47,792 nt of DNA from Planctomycetota bacterium (GCA_028281445.1 JANQJW010000097.1:1-47792); one strand, 5' to 3'; counted from the stretch's first letter, positions 15,310-24,471 are shown. Numbers and translations are program-made. The notes: generated from the sequence alone by a model not told the origin.

Positions 15310-18276
15310 ATGCGCACCTTTCTCGTCGTCCTTGTCTTGCTGGGGTCTCTTTCGACGCTGCGCGCCGAGGAAGAGGCGCCGAAGCCGATGTCCGTCGCGC
15401 AGGCCGCCGACGCCGTGCGCGCGGCGGTCGAAGATCCGGCGAGGCTGAAGCAGCTTGCGTCCGTAGACGATCCCGATCCGTGGCTCGTGGCCGAGTACCT
15501 GCGCGCAAAGGGCCATGGAGGTGCGGCGTCGAAGTTTGCGCGCGCCGCACCGCGCCCGGAGGTCGCCAAGCTCCCCGCGTACCTCGAGGCCGCGGAGCCC
15601 GCGATCCGCGTCAAGGCGCTTCAAGCCCTCCACGAGAAGGCACGCGCGCTTGAAGACGCGGAGTCCTTTGCCGAGAGCCGCGCCGCCGTCGAGAAGCTGG
15701 CCAAGGACGCCGAGCAGCTCGGCTGGTACCTCGGCCCGCTCCACATGATCTGGGATTGGTCGTTTCGCGCCGCCAAGCGCGGGGCGTGGAAGGACGCGGT
15801 TGCGGGCTATCGCGCCGTCGCTGCGCTGCAGCAGGCTCGCAGCTCGCCCGACGGCGTCGGCCGTGCGCTGGAGAAGGTGAGCCAGGGGCTGGTCGAACTG
15901 AGCGACTGGGCCGCCGCGCTCGAAACGGGAAGTGAGGCGCTGAAGCTGGCCACCGCCGCGAACGACGCGCCCACGGTGACGTCGGCGCACTTGCATCTGG
16001 CGCGTGCGCATCACGGCCACGGTCGCCTGGCGGATGCGCAGGCGCACTACGAGTCCTACCTCGCGGGCGCTTCCGCGTCCGGCGACCGCACGGACATCGC
16101 GGTCGCGCGCAACGGGCTCGGCCGGGTGCTCATGGACCAGAGCAAGTATCTGGAAGCGCTGCCGCACTACAAGGCGTTCCTCGAGATCTCCAGCGCCATG
16201 GGTCGCGAGGCGGATCCGGCGTCGGAGAACTACCGGCGTCGCAAGGCCAACGAGTCCACCGCGCACAACAACATCGGCGAGATCCATCGGCGCCTCGGCG
16301 ACTTCGAGAAGGCGCTTCCCGCCTACGATCGCGCGCTCGAGATCGCGGAGAAGCTCGACGACCCTCCGCGCATGCTGCTCCCGATCAACAACCTGGGTGC
16401 GACATACTGGGGGATGGGGCGCTTCGACGACGCGCTGCCTTACTTCGAGCAGGCGCTCTCGCTCTCCGAACGGCAGAAGGATCGCGAGGGCATCGCGATC
16501 GGCCTGAACAACCTCGGCGCGCTGCATTTCAAGCGCGGCAACTCGTCAAAGGCCCTCGAGCTCTGGGAGCGCTCTCTCGCGGCGAAGGAAGAGCTCGGCG
16601 ACCGCATGGGGATGGCCGCGACGCTCACCAACATGTGCGCCATCGCCGGCATCGACGGACGCACGGACGAAGCGATTGCGTACGGCAACCACGCGCTCCA
16701 GCTCTCACGCGAGGTCGGGGCGCGCAGCTACGAGATCGGCGTCTTCGGCGCGTTGGCGCGGGCCTACGTGGCCAAGGGCGAGCCCGCGAAAGCGATTGAC
16801 GCAACCCGCGAGGCGATCACCGTTCTCAACCAGCTCTACTCCGGCCTCGCCCAGCGCCAGGGCGCGGGTGCGCGCGAGCAGTATCGTGACGTCTTCGAGA
16901 CCGGCGTGCTCGCGGCGGCCAGCGCCGAGCGTGTAGAGGACGCACTGTTCTTCCTGGAGAGCAGCCGCGCGGGCATGTTGCTCGCCGCGCTCGGGGGTGC
17001 GGTCGGGAACGCCGACGCCGACATCCCTGCCGAGCTGCTCGAGGCCGAACGCGAGGCCCGGGCCGCCGAAGCCAAGGCGATGGGGCGCTACCGCCGGGCG
17101 ATGTATCAACGCAAGCTCAAGGAGTCCCGCGCGGCACGCAAGGACCTCCGCGTGGCACGCGAGCAGGTGCAGGACGCGGTCGAGGCGATCCAGCGGCAGT
17201 CCAAGGCAACGGCCGACGTGTACTACCCGCGGGCGGCCGAGGCGAACGCCATCCGCGCGTCGTTGGCCGACGACGAGGCACTGCTCCTCTACGGCATCCT
17301 CGAGGAGAAGGCCTTCGTTCTGGCGCTCGACCGCAAGGGCGGCACGCTCGTCCAGCTCGGCGACAGCGCGGCGATTCGCGAAGCGGCGGCGAAGCTCGAC
17401 CTCAGGCGGCCCAAGGGCGATCCCGCGCAAGCCATCGACGCCTTGCGAGCGCTCGTGGCCGCACCCGTGACGCTCGCGCCCGGCGTTCGCCGCCTCCTGG
17501 TATCGCCGCACGCCGAGCTGTCCTACGTGCCGTTCCAGGCGCTCTTCCCGGATCGAGACATCGTGTACGTGCCGTCCGGAACAACGTTGCGCATGATGCG
17601 GTCTGCGTCGTCTCCCAGCGGCACCGGCGTGCTCGCGTTGGGGGATCCCGACTACCTGACGGCGCCGGACGTCGAGGCGGTCAGTCGCCATCGTGCCGGC
17701 GCGCTCACGAAGCTCCTGCCGTTGCCGGAGACCCGCATCGAGGTCGAGGCATTGGGAACGACGAAGCTGCTGGGCGCCCAGGCCACGGAGGCCCGATTGC
17801 TCGCTGCGCTCGGCACGCAGCCGCGTTGGCGCGCGGTCCATCTCGCGTGCCACGGTCTCGTGAGCCCACAGCCGCTCAGCTCGTCGCTCGCGCTGACCCC
17901 CGATCCCGAGAACGCGGGAGACGGGTTCCTGACGGTTGCGGAGATCTTCCGCATGCGCATCCCGGCCGACCTCGTCGTGCTCTCTGCGTGCGAGACCGCG
18001 CGCGGGAAGATCTACAAGACCGAGGGCATCGTCGGCCTGACGCGCGCGTTCATGTTTGCCGGCGCGCAGCGCGTGCTCTGCTCGCTGTGGAAGGTCGACG
18101 ACGAGGCAACCCGCGCGTTGATGATCCGGTTCTACGAGCTCTGGAGTCCCAAGGAGGGCAAGGGGCTGGACGCGGCGGCAGCTCTTCGCAAGGCCCAGGA
18201 GCACGTGCGCAGCCAGGCGAAGTGGAAGCACCCGTACTTCTGGGCTGCTTGGGTACTCTGGGGACTTCCCGAGTGA
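15310..18276 (+). CDS. secreted TPR-CHAT domain protein
   Basis: 988 residues. A signal peptide (FLVVLVLLGSLSTLRA) is followed by a helical region with at least seven tetratricopeptide repeats (about residues 170-510, for example AHNNIGEIHRRLGDFEKALPAYDRALEIAEK-type units). A coiled-coil segment (about 570-640) and a C-terminal CHAT domain follow. CHAT is a caspase-like cysteine peptidase fold; the catalytic pair is present as His848 (HLACHG) and Cys894 (SACETA), followed by the conserved LWKVDD block. TPR-CHAT proteins occur in some defence systems, such as Craspase-type and gasdermin-activating proteases, but this one has a signal peptide and no Cas or gasdermin neighbour, so an envelope role is more likely. 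Confidence 0.9.
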   Translation: MRTFLVVLVLLGSLSTLRAEEEAPKPMSVAQAADAVRAAVEDPARLKQLASVDDPDPWLVAEYLRAKGHGGAASKFARAAPRPEVAKLPAYLEAAEPAIRVKALQALHEKARALEDAESFAESRAAVEKLAKDAEQLGWYLGPLHMIWDWSFRAAKRGAWKDAVAGYRAVAALQQARSSPDGVGRALEKVSQGLVELSDWAAALETGSEALKLATAANDAPTVTSAHLHLARAHHGHGRLADAQAHYESYLAGASASGDRTDIAVARNGLGRVLMDQSKYLEALPHYKAFLEISSAMGREADPASENYRRRKANESTAHNNIGEIHRRLGDFEKALPAYDRALEIAEKLDDPPRMLLPINNLGATYWGMGRFDDALPYFEQALSLSERQKDREGIAIGLNNLGALHFKRGNSSKALELWERSLAAKEELGDRMGMAATLTNMCAIAGIDGRTDEAIAYGNHALQLSREVGARSYEIGVFGALARAYVAKGEPAKAIDATREAITVLNQLYSGLAQRQGAGAREQYRDVFETGVLAAASAERVEDALFFLESSRAGMLLAALGGAVGNADADIPAELLEAEREARAAEAKAMGRYRRAMYQRKLKESRAARKDLRVAREQVQDAVEAIQRQSKATADVYYPRAAEANAIRASLADDEALLLYGILEEKAFVLALDRKGGTLVQLGDSAAIREAAAKLDLRRPKGDPAQAIDALRALVAAPVTLAPGVRRLLVSPHAELSYVPFQALFPDRDIVYVPSGTTLRMMRSASSPSGTGVLALGDPDYLTAPDVEAVSRHRAGALTKLLPLPETRIEVEALGTTKLLGAQATEARLLAALGTQPRWRAVHLACHGLVSPQPLSSSLALTPDPENAGDGFLTVAEIFRMRIPADLVVLSACETARGKIYKTEGIVGLTRAFMFAGAQRVLCSLWKVDDEATRALMIRFYELWSPKEGKGLDAAAALRKAQEHVRSQAKWKHPYFWAAWVLWGLPE

Positions 18277-18438
18277 AGACTTGCGCGAGAGCCCAACAGG
18301 CGATCGAGCTAGTGGTGTGGGTGCTGTGGGGAGTCCCTTAGCCTCTGCTTAGTCGCTCTGCTCCGTAGCGAGCCCGGGAGACGGAAGCGAGCCGGGACGC
18401 GGCGCAGCGACAAGATCGCCGGGCGTAGCAGGAGCAGG
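18277..18438. other. intergenic stretch with an echo of the CHAT C-terminus
   Basis: The 162 bp contain TGGGTGCTGTGGGGAGTCCC at 18318-18337, which encodes WVLWGVP and is followed by TAG. This resembles the last codons of the preceding gene (TGGGTACTCTGGGGACTTCC, WVLWGLP) but is in a different frame. Downstream, AGCGAGCCCGGGA and AGCGAGCCGGGA form a short direct repeat. No gene is evident. Confidence 0.4.
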
Positions 18439-18765
18439 CTAGTCGCCCTTCTTGCGTACGAGGGTTACGAGGAACGCGGCGTCTGCGTCGCCGGGGTTGC
18501 TCGGACCGGCTTTCTTGCTGCCGTCGTAGAACGCGAGGTCGCCGGCGCTGAGCTCGACGGGCCCTTCTTCTGGCGTGATGCGAACACCACCTTGGAGCAC
18601 GTAGACGAATGCCTCGCGACGACGGTGGGTGAACGGGGTGAGGCCTTGTCCGGGCTTCAGGCAGACGAGCGTCACGATGGAGCGGTCCGTCTCCATGAGC
18701 TTCTTCGTGACCGGACCCTCGTCGCGGAACTCGATGTGCGGTCCGACCGTCTGCGGCATGTCCAT
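18439..18765 (-). CDS. cupin-domain protein
   Basis: 108 residues from the ATG at 18765 (an alternative ATG is at 18759). The two cupin motifs are recognisable: GQGLTPFTHRRREAFVYVLQGGVRI (motif 1, with the usual H-x3-4-E pattern kept as HRRREAF) and ELSAGDLAFYDGSKKAGPSNPGD (motif 2, in which the expected metal His is replaced). Single-domain cupins bind small ligands or metals and may be enzymes or sensors. The gene lies 13 bp downstream of the coiled-coil membrane protein gene on the same strand and is likely cotranscribed with it. Confidence 0.8.
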   Translation of the reverse strand: MDMPQTVGPHIEFRDEGPVTKKLMETDRSIVTLVCLKPGQGLTPFTHRRREAFVYVLQGGVRITPEEGPVELSAGDLAFYDGSKKAGPSNPGDADAAFLVTLVRKKGD

Positions 18766-18778
18766 CGTGCGCGCCTCG

Positions 18779-19495
18779 CTACTCGGAGTGAGCCGCCGAT
18801 TCTGCACGCGAACGCCAGAAACGCCAACGCGACGGTTTGCGCGCCTTCTTGCCCATCCGCTTTCGGCCCGTTCCGTAGACGGCTGGTGCGTCCGTGGCGA
18901 CCTCGATTGCCCCAATCGGGTCGGACTCGCTGGGGTCGGACTCGCTGGGGTCGGACTCGCTGGGGTCGGCCTCAATGGGGTCCGGCTCGGGCGACGGCTC
19001 TTCGAGTGCGGCGACACGCGTTGCCACGTCGGACAGGCGCTCATCGGCCGCGTCGCGCAGCGTGCGAACGGCTTCTTCGATGCGCGCCAGCCGCTCGGCT
19101 TGCGCCAGCGCCTCGCGGTCCAGCATCTGCCGGAATTCCGACTGCAGTTCCGTCTGGAGCGCGGTCTGCTGCTCCGCGGCCTGCGCCTCCATGCGGTCCA
19201 GGCGGCTGCGCGCCTCGCCCATGGCCGGCAGGTGCTCCTCGAGCGTCGAGCTGAGATCGGCCAGCGCCGGCTCGATCTGCTCGACGCGCGGACGGATCTC
19301 GTGCTCGACGTTCTCCCAGTTGCGGGATCCCTCGTCGAGGCGCGCCCGCACGTCCGCACTCATGTCGCGCGTCATGACCTTTAGGCGCTCGATCGTGTCG
19401 CGCATCTCCACGATTCGCTGGGAGGTGCGCCAATAGAGGACGAGAAGCAGAGCGAGGGCCACGAGCCCCGCCCCTAGGAGAAGCGCCGACATCAT
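18779..19495 (-). CDS. single-pass membrane protein with long coiled coil
   Basis: 238 residues with two adjacent ATG codons (19495 and 19492); the second has the better distance to AAGG. An N-terminal membrane segment (LLLGAGLVALALLLVLYW) is followed by about 140 residues of heptad-rich, Glu/Arg/Ala/Leu helix (from TSQRIVEMRDTIERL to DVATRVAALEE). Next are a low-complexity acidic tract of tandem SDPSE units and a very basic tail (RKRMGKKARKPSRWRFWRSR). The shape recalls RmuC-like or DUF948-like membrane coiled-coil proteins, but I see no catalytic domain. It is divergent from the ABC-transporter binding protein gene, sharing the 103-bp region 19496-19598. Confidence 0.75.
   Translation of the reverse strand: MMSALLLGAGLVALALLLVLYWRTSQRIVEMRDTIERLKVMTRDMSADVRARLDEGSRNWENVEHEIRPRVEQIEPALADLSSTLEEHLPAMGEARSRLDRMEAQAAEQQTALQTELQSEFRQMLDREALAQAERLARIEEAVRTLRDAADERLSDVATRVAALEEPSPEPDPIEADPSESDPSESDPSESDPIGAIEVATDAPAVYGTGRKRMGKKARKPSRWRFWRSRAESAAHSE
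18921..18980. repeat. 15-bp coding tandem repeat (SDPSE units)
   Basis: TCGGACTCGCTGGGG is repeated three times exactly (18921-18965) and a fourth time with three changes. On the minus strand it encodes the repeated DPSES pentapeptide. Copy number could vary by slippage without breaking the frame. Confidence 0.9.
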
Positions 19496-19598
19496 GCCTT
19501 CAGAGCCTACCGGTGCCGGGGGTCGGCCCGGCGAGGGCGGGTTTACGGGCCTCCGGCGGTTGTTTCGTTGCTTGGCGGCCCGTATTGTCTGCGCCGTG

Positions 19599-21539
19599 AT
19601 GCACTCCGGGACCGGGATCGGCCTTCTGCTGCTGTCGACCCTGCTCCTCCTCAGCGCGTGCGGGTCGAACCCCTATCCGGGCGAGGAGCCGAACACGCTG
19701 CACGTCTACCTCAAGGACGCGATCAAGAGCATCGATCCGGCGCATGCCCAGGACGAGATCAGCAACATCTGCGTCCTGAACCTCTACGACCAGCTCTACG
19801 AGTACGACTACCTCGCGCGCCCCTTCCGGCTCGTGCCGTGCCTTGCCGAGGCGATGCCCGAGGTGTCCGAGGACCGGCTCACGTACACGATCCGGCTCAA
19901 GCGCGGCATCCAGTACTCCGACGACCCGTGCTGGCGCGGCAAGGAGCCGCGCACCTTCGATGCGCACGACGTCGTCTTCTGCTTCAAGCGGATGATGGAC
20001 TCGCACACCAAGAGCACAGGCACGTGGATCTTCGACGGCAAGATCGTCGGACTCGATGAGTTCCGCAAGGTGTCGGCGGACGTCAAGAAGAACCCCAACC
20101 GCGACCGGTACACGACCAAGGACGGCTATCCCGAGGTCGAAGGCGTGAAGGCCGTCGACGACTACACCGTCCAGTTCAAGCTCACCGAGCCGTACCCGCA
20201 GTTCATCTGGACGCTCGCCATGGGGTACACGTCGATGTACCCGCGCGAGGCGATCCGCCACTACGGCAAGCGATTCCTCGACTCGGCCGTGACCACGGGC
20301 CCCTACGTCATCGAGAGCATCAAGCGCGACAAGAAGCTCGTGCTGCGCCGCAACCCGCGCTATCGCGAGGATCGCTTCCCGACCAACGGCACGGAGGAGG
20401 ATGCGAAGAAGAACCGGACGCAGGACGCCGGCAAGCTGCTGCCGTTGAGCGACCGCGTCGTCGCCACCGTGTTCAAGGAAACGCAGCCCATGTGGCTCTA
20501 CTTCCAGCGCGGGTACCTCGACCGGACGTTCATCCCCAAGGACAACTTCGACGGCGCCGTGGACCCCGACACGTTCGAGCTCCTGCCCGAGATGCTCGAG
20601 CGCGGCATCCATCTGGACAAGGATCCGAAGATGGAGGTCATCTACGACTGCTTCAACATGGAGGATGAGGTCATCGGCACGCCGGCGGGGGAGAAGGGTC
20701 TCGCCATTCGCCGCGCCATCTCACTCGCCACGGACAACGAGTGGGCGATCAAGCACCTCTACAACGGGCGTGCGACCCGCGTCGACGGGCCGATCGTCGA
20801 GGAGTTCGTCGAGTACGACGCCGACTTCCGCAATCCGTGGAAGAAGCGGCCGGAGGAGACGCGCGAACAGGCGCTCGCCAAGGCCCGCAAGATCCTCGCC
20901 GACGCCGGCTATCCGGGCGGCAAGGGCATTCCCGTCATCAGGAAGGACATCGTCGACAACGACATCAACCGCACGTTCTTCCTTGCCTTCCAGCGCGACA
21001 TGGCCGATGTGGGCATCCGCTTCGAAGCATTCAGCGTCACGTGGCCTGAGTTCCTGCGCCGCCTGAACGCCAAGAAGGCCCAGTGCTGGGGCATCTCCTG
21101 GGGCGCCGACTACCCGGATCCGCAGAACTTCTTTCAGCTCTTCTACGGGCCCAACAAGGCGCCGGGTGTGAACAAGAGCTGCTACGAGAACCCCGAGTTC
21201 GACAAGCTCTACGAAGAGGCGCGGCCGCTGCTGGAGGGACCCGAGCGCACGCGTCTCTACCGGCGCATGCAGGAGATCGTGACCGACGACGTCGTGTGGA
21301 GCTTCCGCTATCGCCGCGTGCAGTTCAGCATGATCCAGCCCTGGACGTACGGCTTCCGCTTCAACGACATGGGAGAGAAGTACTTCAAGTACTGCCGCGT
21401 CGACGGCGCCGCGCGCGACAAGGGCGTCGCGGCCGTCAACAAGGCGACCGTGTGGCCCGTGTTTGTCTTCTTCGGCGCGCTCGTGTTCGTCATCAGCGTG
21501 ACGGCCGTCTCCGCCGGCCGTCGGACCCGGGGCTGGTAG
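19599..21539 (+). CDS. family 5 extracellular solute-binding lipoprotein (peptide-type ABC importer)
   Basis: 646 residues from the ATG at 19599 (a GTG directly precedes it). A lipobox LLSAC places the lipidated Cys at 21. The body matches the OppA/DppA family: TLHVYLKDAIKSIDPAHAQDE, LTYTIRLKRGIQYSDDP, FDAHDVVFCFKRMMD, TTGPYVIESIKRDKKLVLRRNP, and late in the protein ISWGADYPDPQNFFQLFYG. Family members capture oligopeptides, nickel or sugars outside the inner membrane. Unusually, the C-terminus ends in a hydrophobic span (VWPVFVFFGALVFVISVTAV) and a basic tail, so the protein seems anchored at both ends. It starts a three-gene operon with two permeases. Confidence 0.88.
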   Translation: MHSGTGIGLLLLSTLLLLSACGSNPYPGEEPNTLHVYLKDAIKSIDPAHAQDEISNICVLNLYDQLYEYDYLARPFRLVPCLAEAMPEVSEDRLTYTIRLKRGIQYSDDPCWRGKEPRTFDAHDVVFCFKRMMDSHTKSTGTWIFDGKIVGLDEFRKVSADVKKNPNRDRYTTKDGYPEVEGVKAVDDYTVQFKLTEPYPQFIWTLAMGYTSMYPREAIRHYGKRFLDSAVTTGPYVIESIKRDKKLVLRRNPRYREDRFPTNGTEEDAKKNRTQDAGKLLPLSDRVVATVFKETQPMWLYFQRGYLDRTFIPKDNFDGAVDPDTFELLPEMLERGIHLDKDPKMEVIYDCFNMEDEVIGTPAGEKGLAIRRAISLATDNEWAIKHLYNGRATRVDGPIVEEFVEYDADFRNPWKKRPEETREQALAKARKILADAGYPGGKGIPVIRKDIVDNDINRTFFLAFQRDMADVGIRFEAFSVTWPEFLRRLNAKKAQCWGISWGADYPDPQNFFQLFYGPNKAPGVNKSCYENPEFDKLYEEARPLLEGPERTRLYRRMQEIVTDDVVWSFRYRRVQFSMIQPWTYGFRFNDMGEKYFKYCRVDGAARDKGVAAVNKATVWPVFVFFGALVFVISVTAVSAGRRTRGW

Positions 21540-21542
21540 CGC

Positions 21543-22475
21543 ATGTGGGCCTATGTCATCCGCCGTCTCCTATTGGCGGTGCCGACGATTCTCGGCGTCA
21601 CGATCATCGTCTTCGTCCTCTTCGACCTCGTCGCTCCGAATCCCGCCCTCATCCAGCTCGGCGACAAGGCGACCCCCGAGGCCGTCGAGGCGCTGAGCCG
21701 CGAGATGGGCTGGGACCGCCCCCGGCACGAGCGGTATCTGGTCTTCCTCGACGAGACGGTCACGCTGGACTTCGGCGACTCCTGGAAGCAGAACCGGCCC
21801 GTCCAGGAGATGCTCGTCGAGGGCCTCGGTCCGAGCCTCACCGTGACGCTGCCGGCGTTCCTGCTCGCGACGATGTTCGCGCTCTCTCTCGCTCTATTCT
21901 GCGCGTTCTTCCGGGACTCGTTTGCCGACCGCGTCACGGTCATCGCCGCCGTGGCCGGCATGTCCATCTCGAGCCTCGCCTACATCATCTTCGGTCAGTA
22001 CTTCGTCGCCTTCGAGTGGAACCTGCTACCGATCTTCGGCCACGAGCTGTCGTTTCGCGGGATCACGTTCCTGCTCCTGCCATGGGCGATCTGGATCGCG
22101 TTGACCGTCGGTAGCGAAGTTCGCTTCTTCCGGACCGCCGTCCTGGACGAGATGAGCCAGGACTACGTACGCACGGCCGCTGCCAAGGGGCTGGGGACGC
22201 GTCGGATCCTCTTCAAGCACATCCTCAAGAACACGCTCATTCCCGTGATCACCCGCGTCGTGATCACGATCCCCTTCCTCTTCGTAGGTTCGCTTCTGCT
22301 CGAGAAGTTCTTCGGGATCCCCGGGCTCGGCGACATGGCCTACCACGCGATCATGGAGCAGGACTTCCCGATCATCAAGGCGATCACCGTCTTCGGCGCC
22401 ATCCTCTACATTCTCTTCAACCTCATCAGCGACATCCTCTATGCCGTCGTTGATCCGCGGGTGCGCCTCAAGTGA
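21543..22475 (+). CDS. peptide-type ABC transporter permease, DppB-like
   Basis: 310 residues with the N-terminal signature WAYVIRRLLLAVPTILGVTIIVF typical of DppB/OppB, six membrane spans and the EAA loop that contacts the ATPase (DYVRTAAAKGLGTRRILFKHILKN). It starts 3 bp after the binding-protein stop and its own stop overlaps the next start, indicating one transcript. It forms the inner-membrane channel together with the DppC-like partner. No ATPase gene (DppD/DppF) is present in the window, so the energising subunit must be encoded elsewhere. Confidence 0.92.
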   Translation: MWAYVIRRLLLAVPTILGVTIIVFVLFDLVAPNPALIQLGDKATPEAVEALSREMGWDRPRHERYLVFLDETVTLDFGDSWKQNRPVQEMLVEGLGPSLTVTLPAFLLATMFALSLALFCAFFRDSFADRVTVIAAVAGMSISSLAYIIFGQYFVAFEWNLLPIFGHELSFRGITFLLLPWAIWIALTVGSEVRFFRTAVLDEMSQDYVRTAAAKGLGTRRILFKHILKNTLIPVITRVVITIPFLFVGSLLLEKFFGIPGLGDMAYHAIMEQDFPIIKAITVFGAILYILFNLISDILYAVVDPRVRLK

Positions 22476-23695
22476 GCACGGCGTCCGTCAACGTCTACCG
22501 GTCGTCCTGGCTTGCGTGGCCCACGCGCCTGCTCTGCTGGCCGCTCGCGGTGCTCTACTACGTCGTCGTGTTGGCCGTGCGCCTGCTCGGCGTGATCGCG
22601 TTCGCCGTCAAGGGCGAGTCCGACGAGGGGATACGCCGCCTGAAGGGCGCTGCCGCGCGCGGCTTCCAGTACCTGACCTTCCAGGATGACGAGCTGCCAT
22701 CGATCACGGGGCGCGTCCGGGCGGAGGGCGAGACCCCCGGTCCGTGGTGGGAGGCCAAGCGCCGGCTCAAGAAGAGCCACGTCGCCATGGTCAGCGTGAT
22801 CATCTTCGTCTGCTACGTCTACGTGGGCGTCGCGGCCCAGGCGGGCTGGGTGGCCGATGACTACCGCGAAGGCCTGAAGAACGCCGAGTTCGCCAAGCCG
22901 GGCGAGACGAAGAACGAGCGCTACTACTCTCTGGGCAGCGACCAACTCGGCCGCGACATCCTCAAGCTCACCGTACGCGGCACGACGACCGCGCTCTGGA
23001 TCGGTCTCTTTGCGGCCACGCTCTCCAGTCTGATCGGGATGGTCCTGGGGGCCTTGGCCGGCTACTTCGGAGGCTGGGTCGACGACGTCATCGTGTGGGC
23101 CTATACGACGCTTTCGGCCATTCCCTACCTGCTGCTCGTGATGGCAGCGAGCTTCGTTTTCAAGAACAACCCAGCGTTTTCGGAGTGGTACAACGGCGTC
23201 GAAAGCGGTCCGAACGCGCAGCCACCCTTCTTCCTCAAGGAGACCTGGAGTGTCTCGCTCGGCCTCTTCACTATCATCCTCGTGATCGGCCTGACGAGCT
23301 GGGTGAGCACATGCCGCATCGTACGCGCCGAGATGATCAAGCACCGGGACAGGGACTACGTCCTCGCTGCCCGCGCCATGGGGCTCAGGACGCGCCGCGT
23401 CATCTTCCGGCACATGTTGCCCAATGTCTTCCATCTCGTCCTGATCACGTTCTCTTTGCTCTTCATCACGGCAATCAAGTTCGAGGTCATCCTCTCGTTT
23501 CTCGGTCTGGGGCTCGAGCCCGAAGAAGCGTCGTGGGGCAACATGATCAGCAAGGGCGCCGGAGAGCTGCTGCGCGCGGACACGGTCTGGTGGCAGATCA
23601 CCGTTGCGACTGTCGCGCTGTTTGGGCTCGTGCTCGCCGTGAACCTCTTCGCCGACGCGCTGCGTGACGCACTGGATCCGCGCCTGCGCAAGTAG
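22472..23695 (+). CDS. peptide-type ABC transporter permease, DppC-like, with N-terminal extension
   Basis: 407 residues from the GTG at 22472, which overlaps the DppB-like stop in GTGA. Canonical DppC proteins are about 290-300 residues; here about 100 extra N-terminal residues include an added hydrophobic hairpin (TRLLCWPLAVLYYVVVLAVRLLGVIAF) and a soluble linker before the normal first span (SHVAMVSVIIFVCYVYVG). The periplasmic signature LGSDQLGRDILKL and the EAA loop (DYVLAARAMGLRTRRVIFRHMLPN) are intact. It pairs with the preceding permease. Some permeases of this type in other bacteria carry such an extension; its role is unknown. Confidence 0.9.
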   Translation: MSTASVNVYRSSWLAWPTRLLCWPLAVLYYVVVLAVRLLGVIAFAVKGESDEGIRRLKGAAARGFQYLTFQDDELPSITGRVRAEGETPGPWWEAKRRLKKSHVAMVSVIIFVCYVYVGVAAQAGWVADDYREGLKNAEFAKPGETKNERYYSLGSDQLGRDILKLTVRGTTTALWIGLFAATLSSLIGMVLGALAGYFGGWVDDVIVWAYTTLSAIPYLLLVMAASFVFKNNPAFSEWYNGVESGPNAQPPFFLKETWSVSLGLFTIILVIGLTSWVSTCRIVRAEMIKHRDRDYVLAARAMGLRTRRVIFRHMLPNVFHLVLITFSLLFITAIKFEVILSFLGLGLEPEEASWGNMISKGAGELLRADTVWWQITVATVALFGLVLAVNLFADALRDALDPRLRK

Positions 23696-23760
23696 ATCGA
23701 CGCTACAATCCGGTCTCCGGCACATCGAGCAACGTGGGCTCCGCAAGGCAGGAGGAATAC

Positions 23761-24471
23761 ATGAGGTACGTGCTTGGCGCCCTGGTCGGGGCACTGCTCT
23801 GTGCGTGCGTGGTCGACATCTTGCAAGCCGACGAGAAGGACGCGGCAATCCGCAAGACTCTGAACGAGCTCGACGGCACGCCGATCGGCGTCGTGAACGC
23901 GTTCGCCGGTCCACGCTCGCAGGTCAAGCCCGGCGGTTGGCTCTACGAGCGGGGCTGGCGCCTATGCGACGGTGCCTCCGTACCCCGCGCGGACTACGAG
24001 GAGCTCTTCGCCGTCATCGGCGCGGCGCACGGCGGCAACAGCGAGCAGACTGTGTTCCACCTGCCCGACCTGCGCGGCCGCTTCGTACGCGGCGTGGACC
24101 ACGGTGCGGCGCGCGAGGAAGGGGCGAAGGGGCGTGATGTCGACGCCTCCGCGCGCATTTCCGCGCAGACGGGCGGCAACGCGACCGATCTCGTCGGCTC
24201 GCTGCAGCTCGATCAGTTCCAGGGGCACAAGCACAAGGACCTGGGGCACTACCACAACTACATGTTCTTCCAAGCGCCGTACCGCAGCGGCGACGATGCG
24301 CACGACCGCAATTGCGAAGACGTCGCCGGCACGGGCAAGACCAGCCTGGGCTACGCGCGCATCACCGACCCCGTCGAGTCGAAGTGGGGCAAGCCGCGGT
24401 TCGGTCTCGAGACGCGCCCGTCCAACATCGCGCTCAACTGGATCATCAAGGCGAAGCCGCGCACCCCGTGA
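23761..24471 (+). CDS. secreted phage tail-collar-domain protein
   Basis: 236 residues from the ATG at 23761 with AGGAGG upstream. After a short signal-like N-terminus (YVLGALVGALLCACVVDI) the sequence GWRLCDGASVPRADYEELFAVIG and FHLPDLRGRFVRGVDHG is the classic tail-collar (PF07484) pattern of phage tail fibres. The end, RPSNIALNWIIKAK, is the standard closing motif of that family. A signal peptide and the absence of any phage gene nearby suggest a domesticated, exported protein and not a prophage remnant. Tail-collar domains occur in surface proteins that trimerise or bind ligands. It lies 65 bp after the permease gene, perhaps under its own promoter. Confidence 0.82.
   Translation: MRYVLGALVGALLCACVVDILQADEKDAAIRKTLNELDGTPIGVVNAFAGPRSQVKPGGWLYERGWRLCDGASVPRADYEELFAVIGAAHGGNSEQTVFHLPDLRGRFVRGVDHGAAREEGAKGRDVDASARISAQTGGNATDLVGSLQLDQFQGHKHKDLGHYHNYMFFQAPYRSGDDAHDRNCEDVAGTGKTSLGYARITDPVESKWGKPRFGLETRPSNIALNWIIKAKPRTP

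Noticed and set aside
15310..18276. TPR-CHAT gene as part of a type III-E or gasdermin defence island
   Set aside because: There are no Cas, gasdermin or other defence genes around it, and it has a signal peptide.
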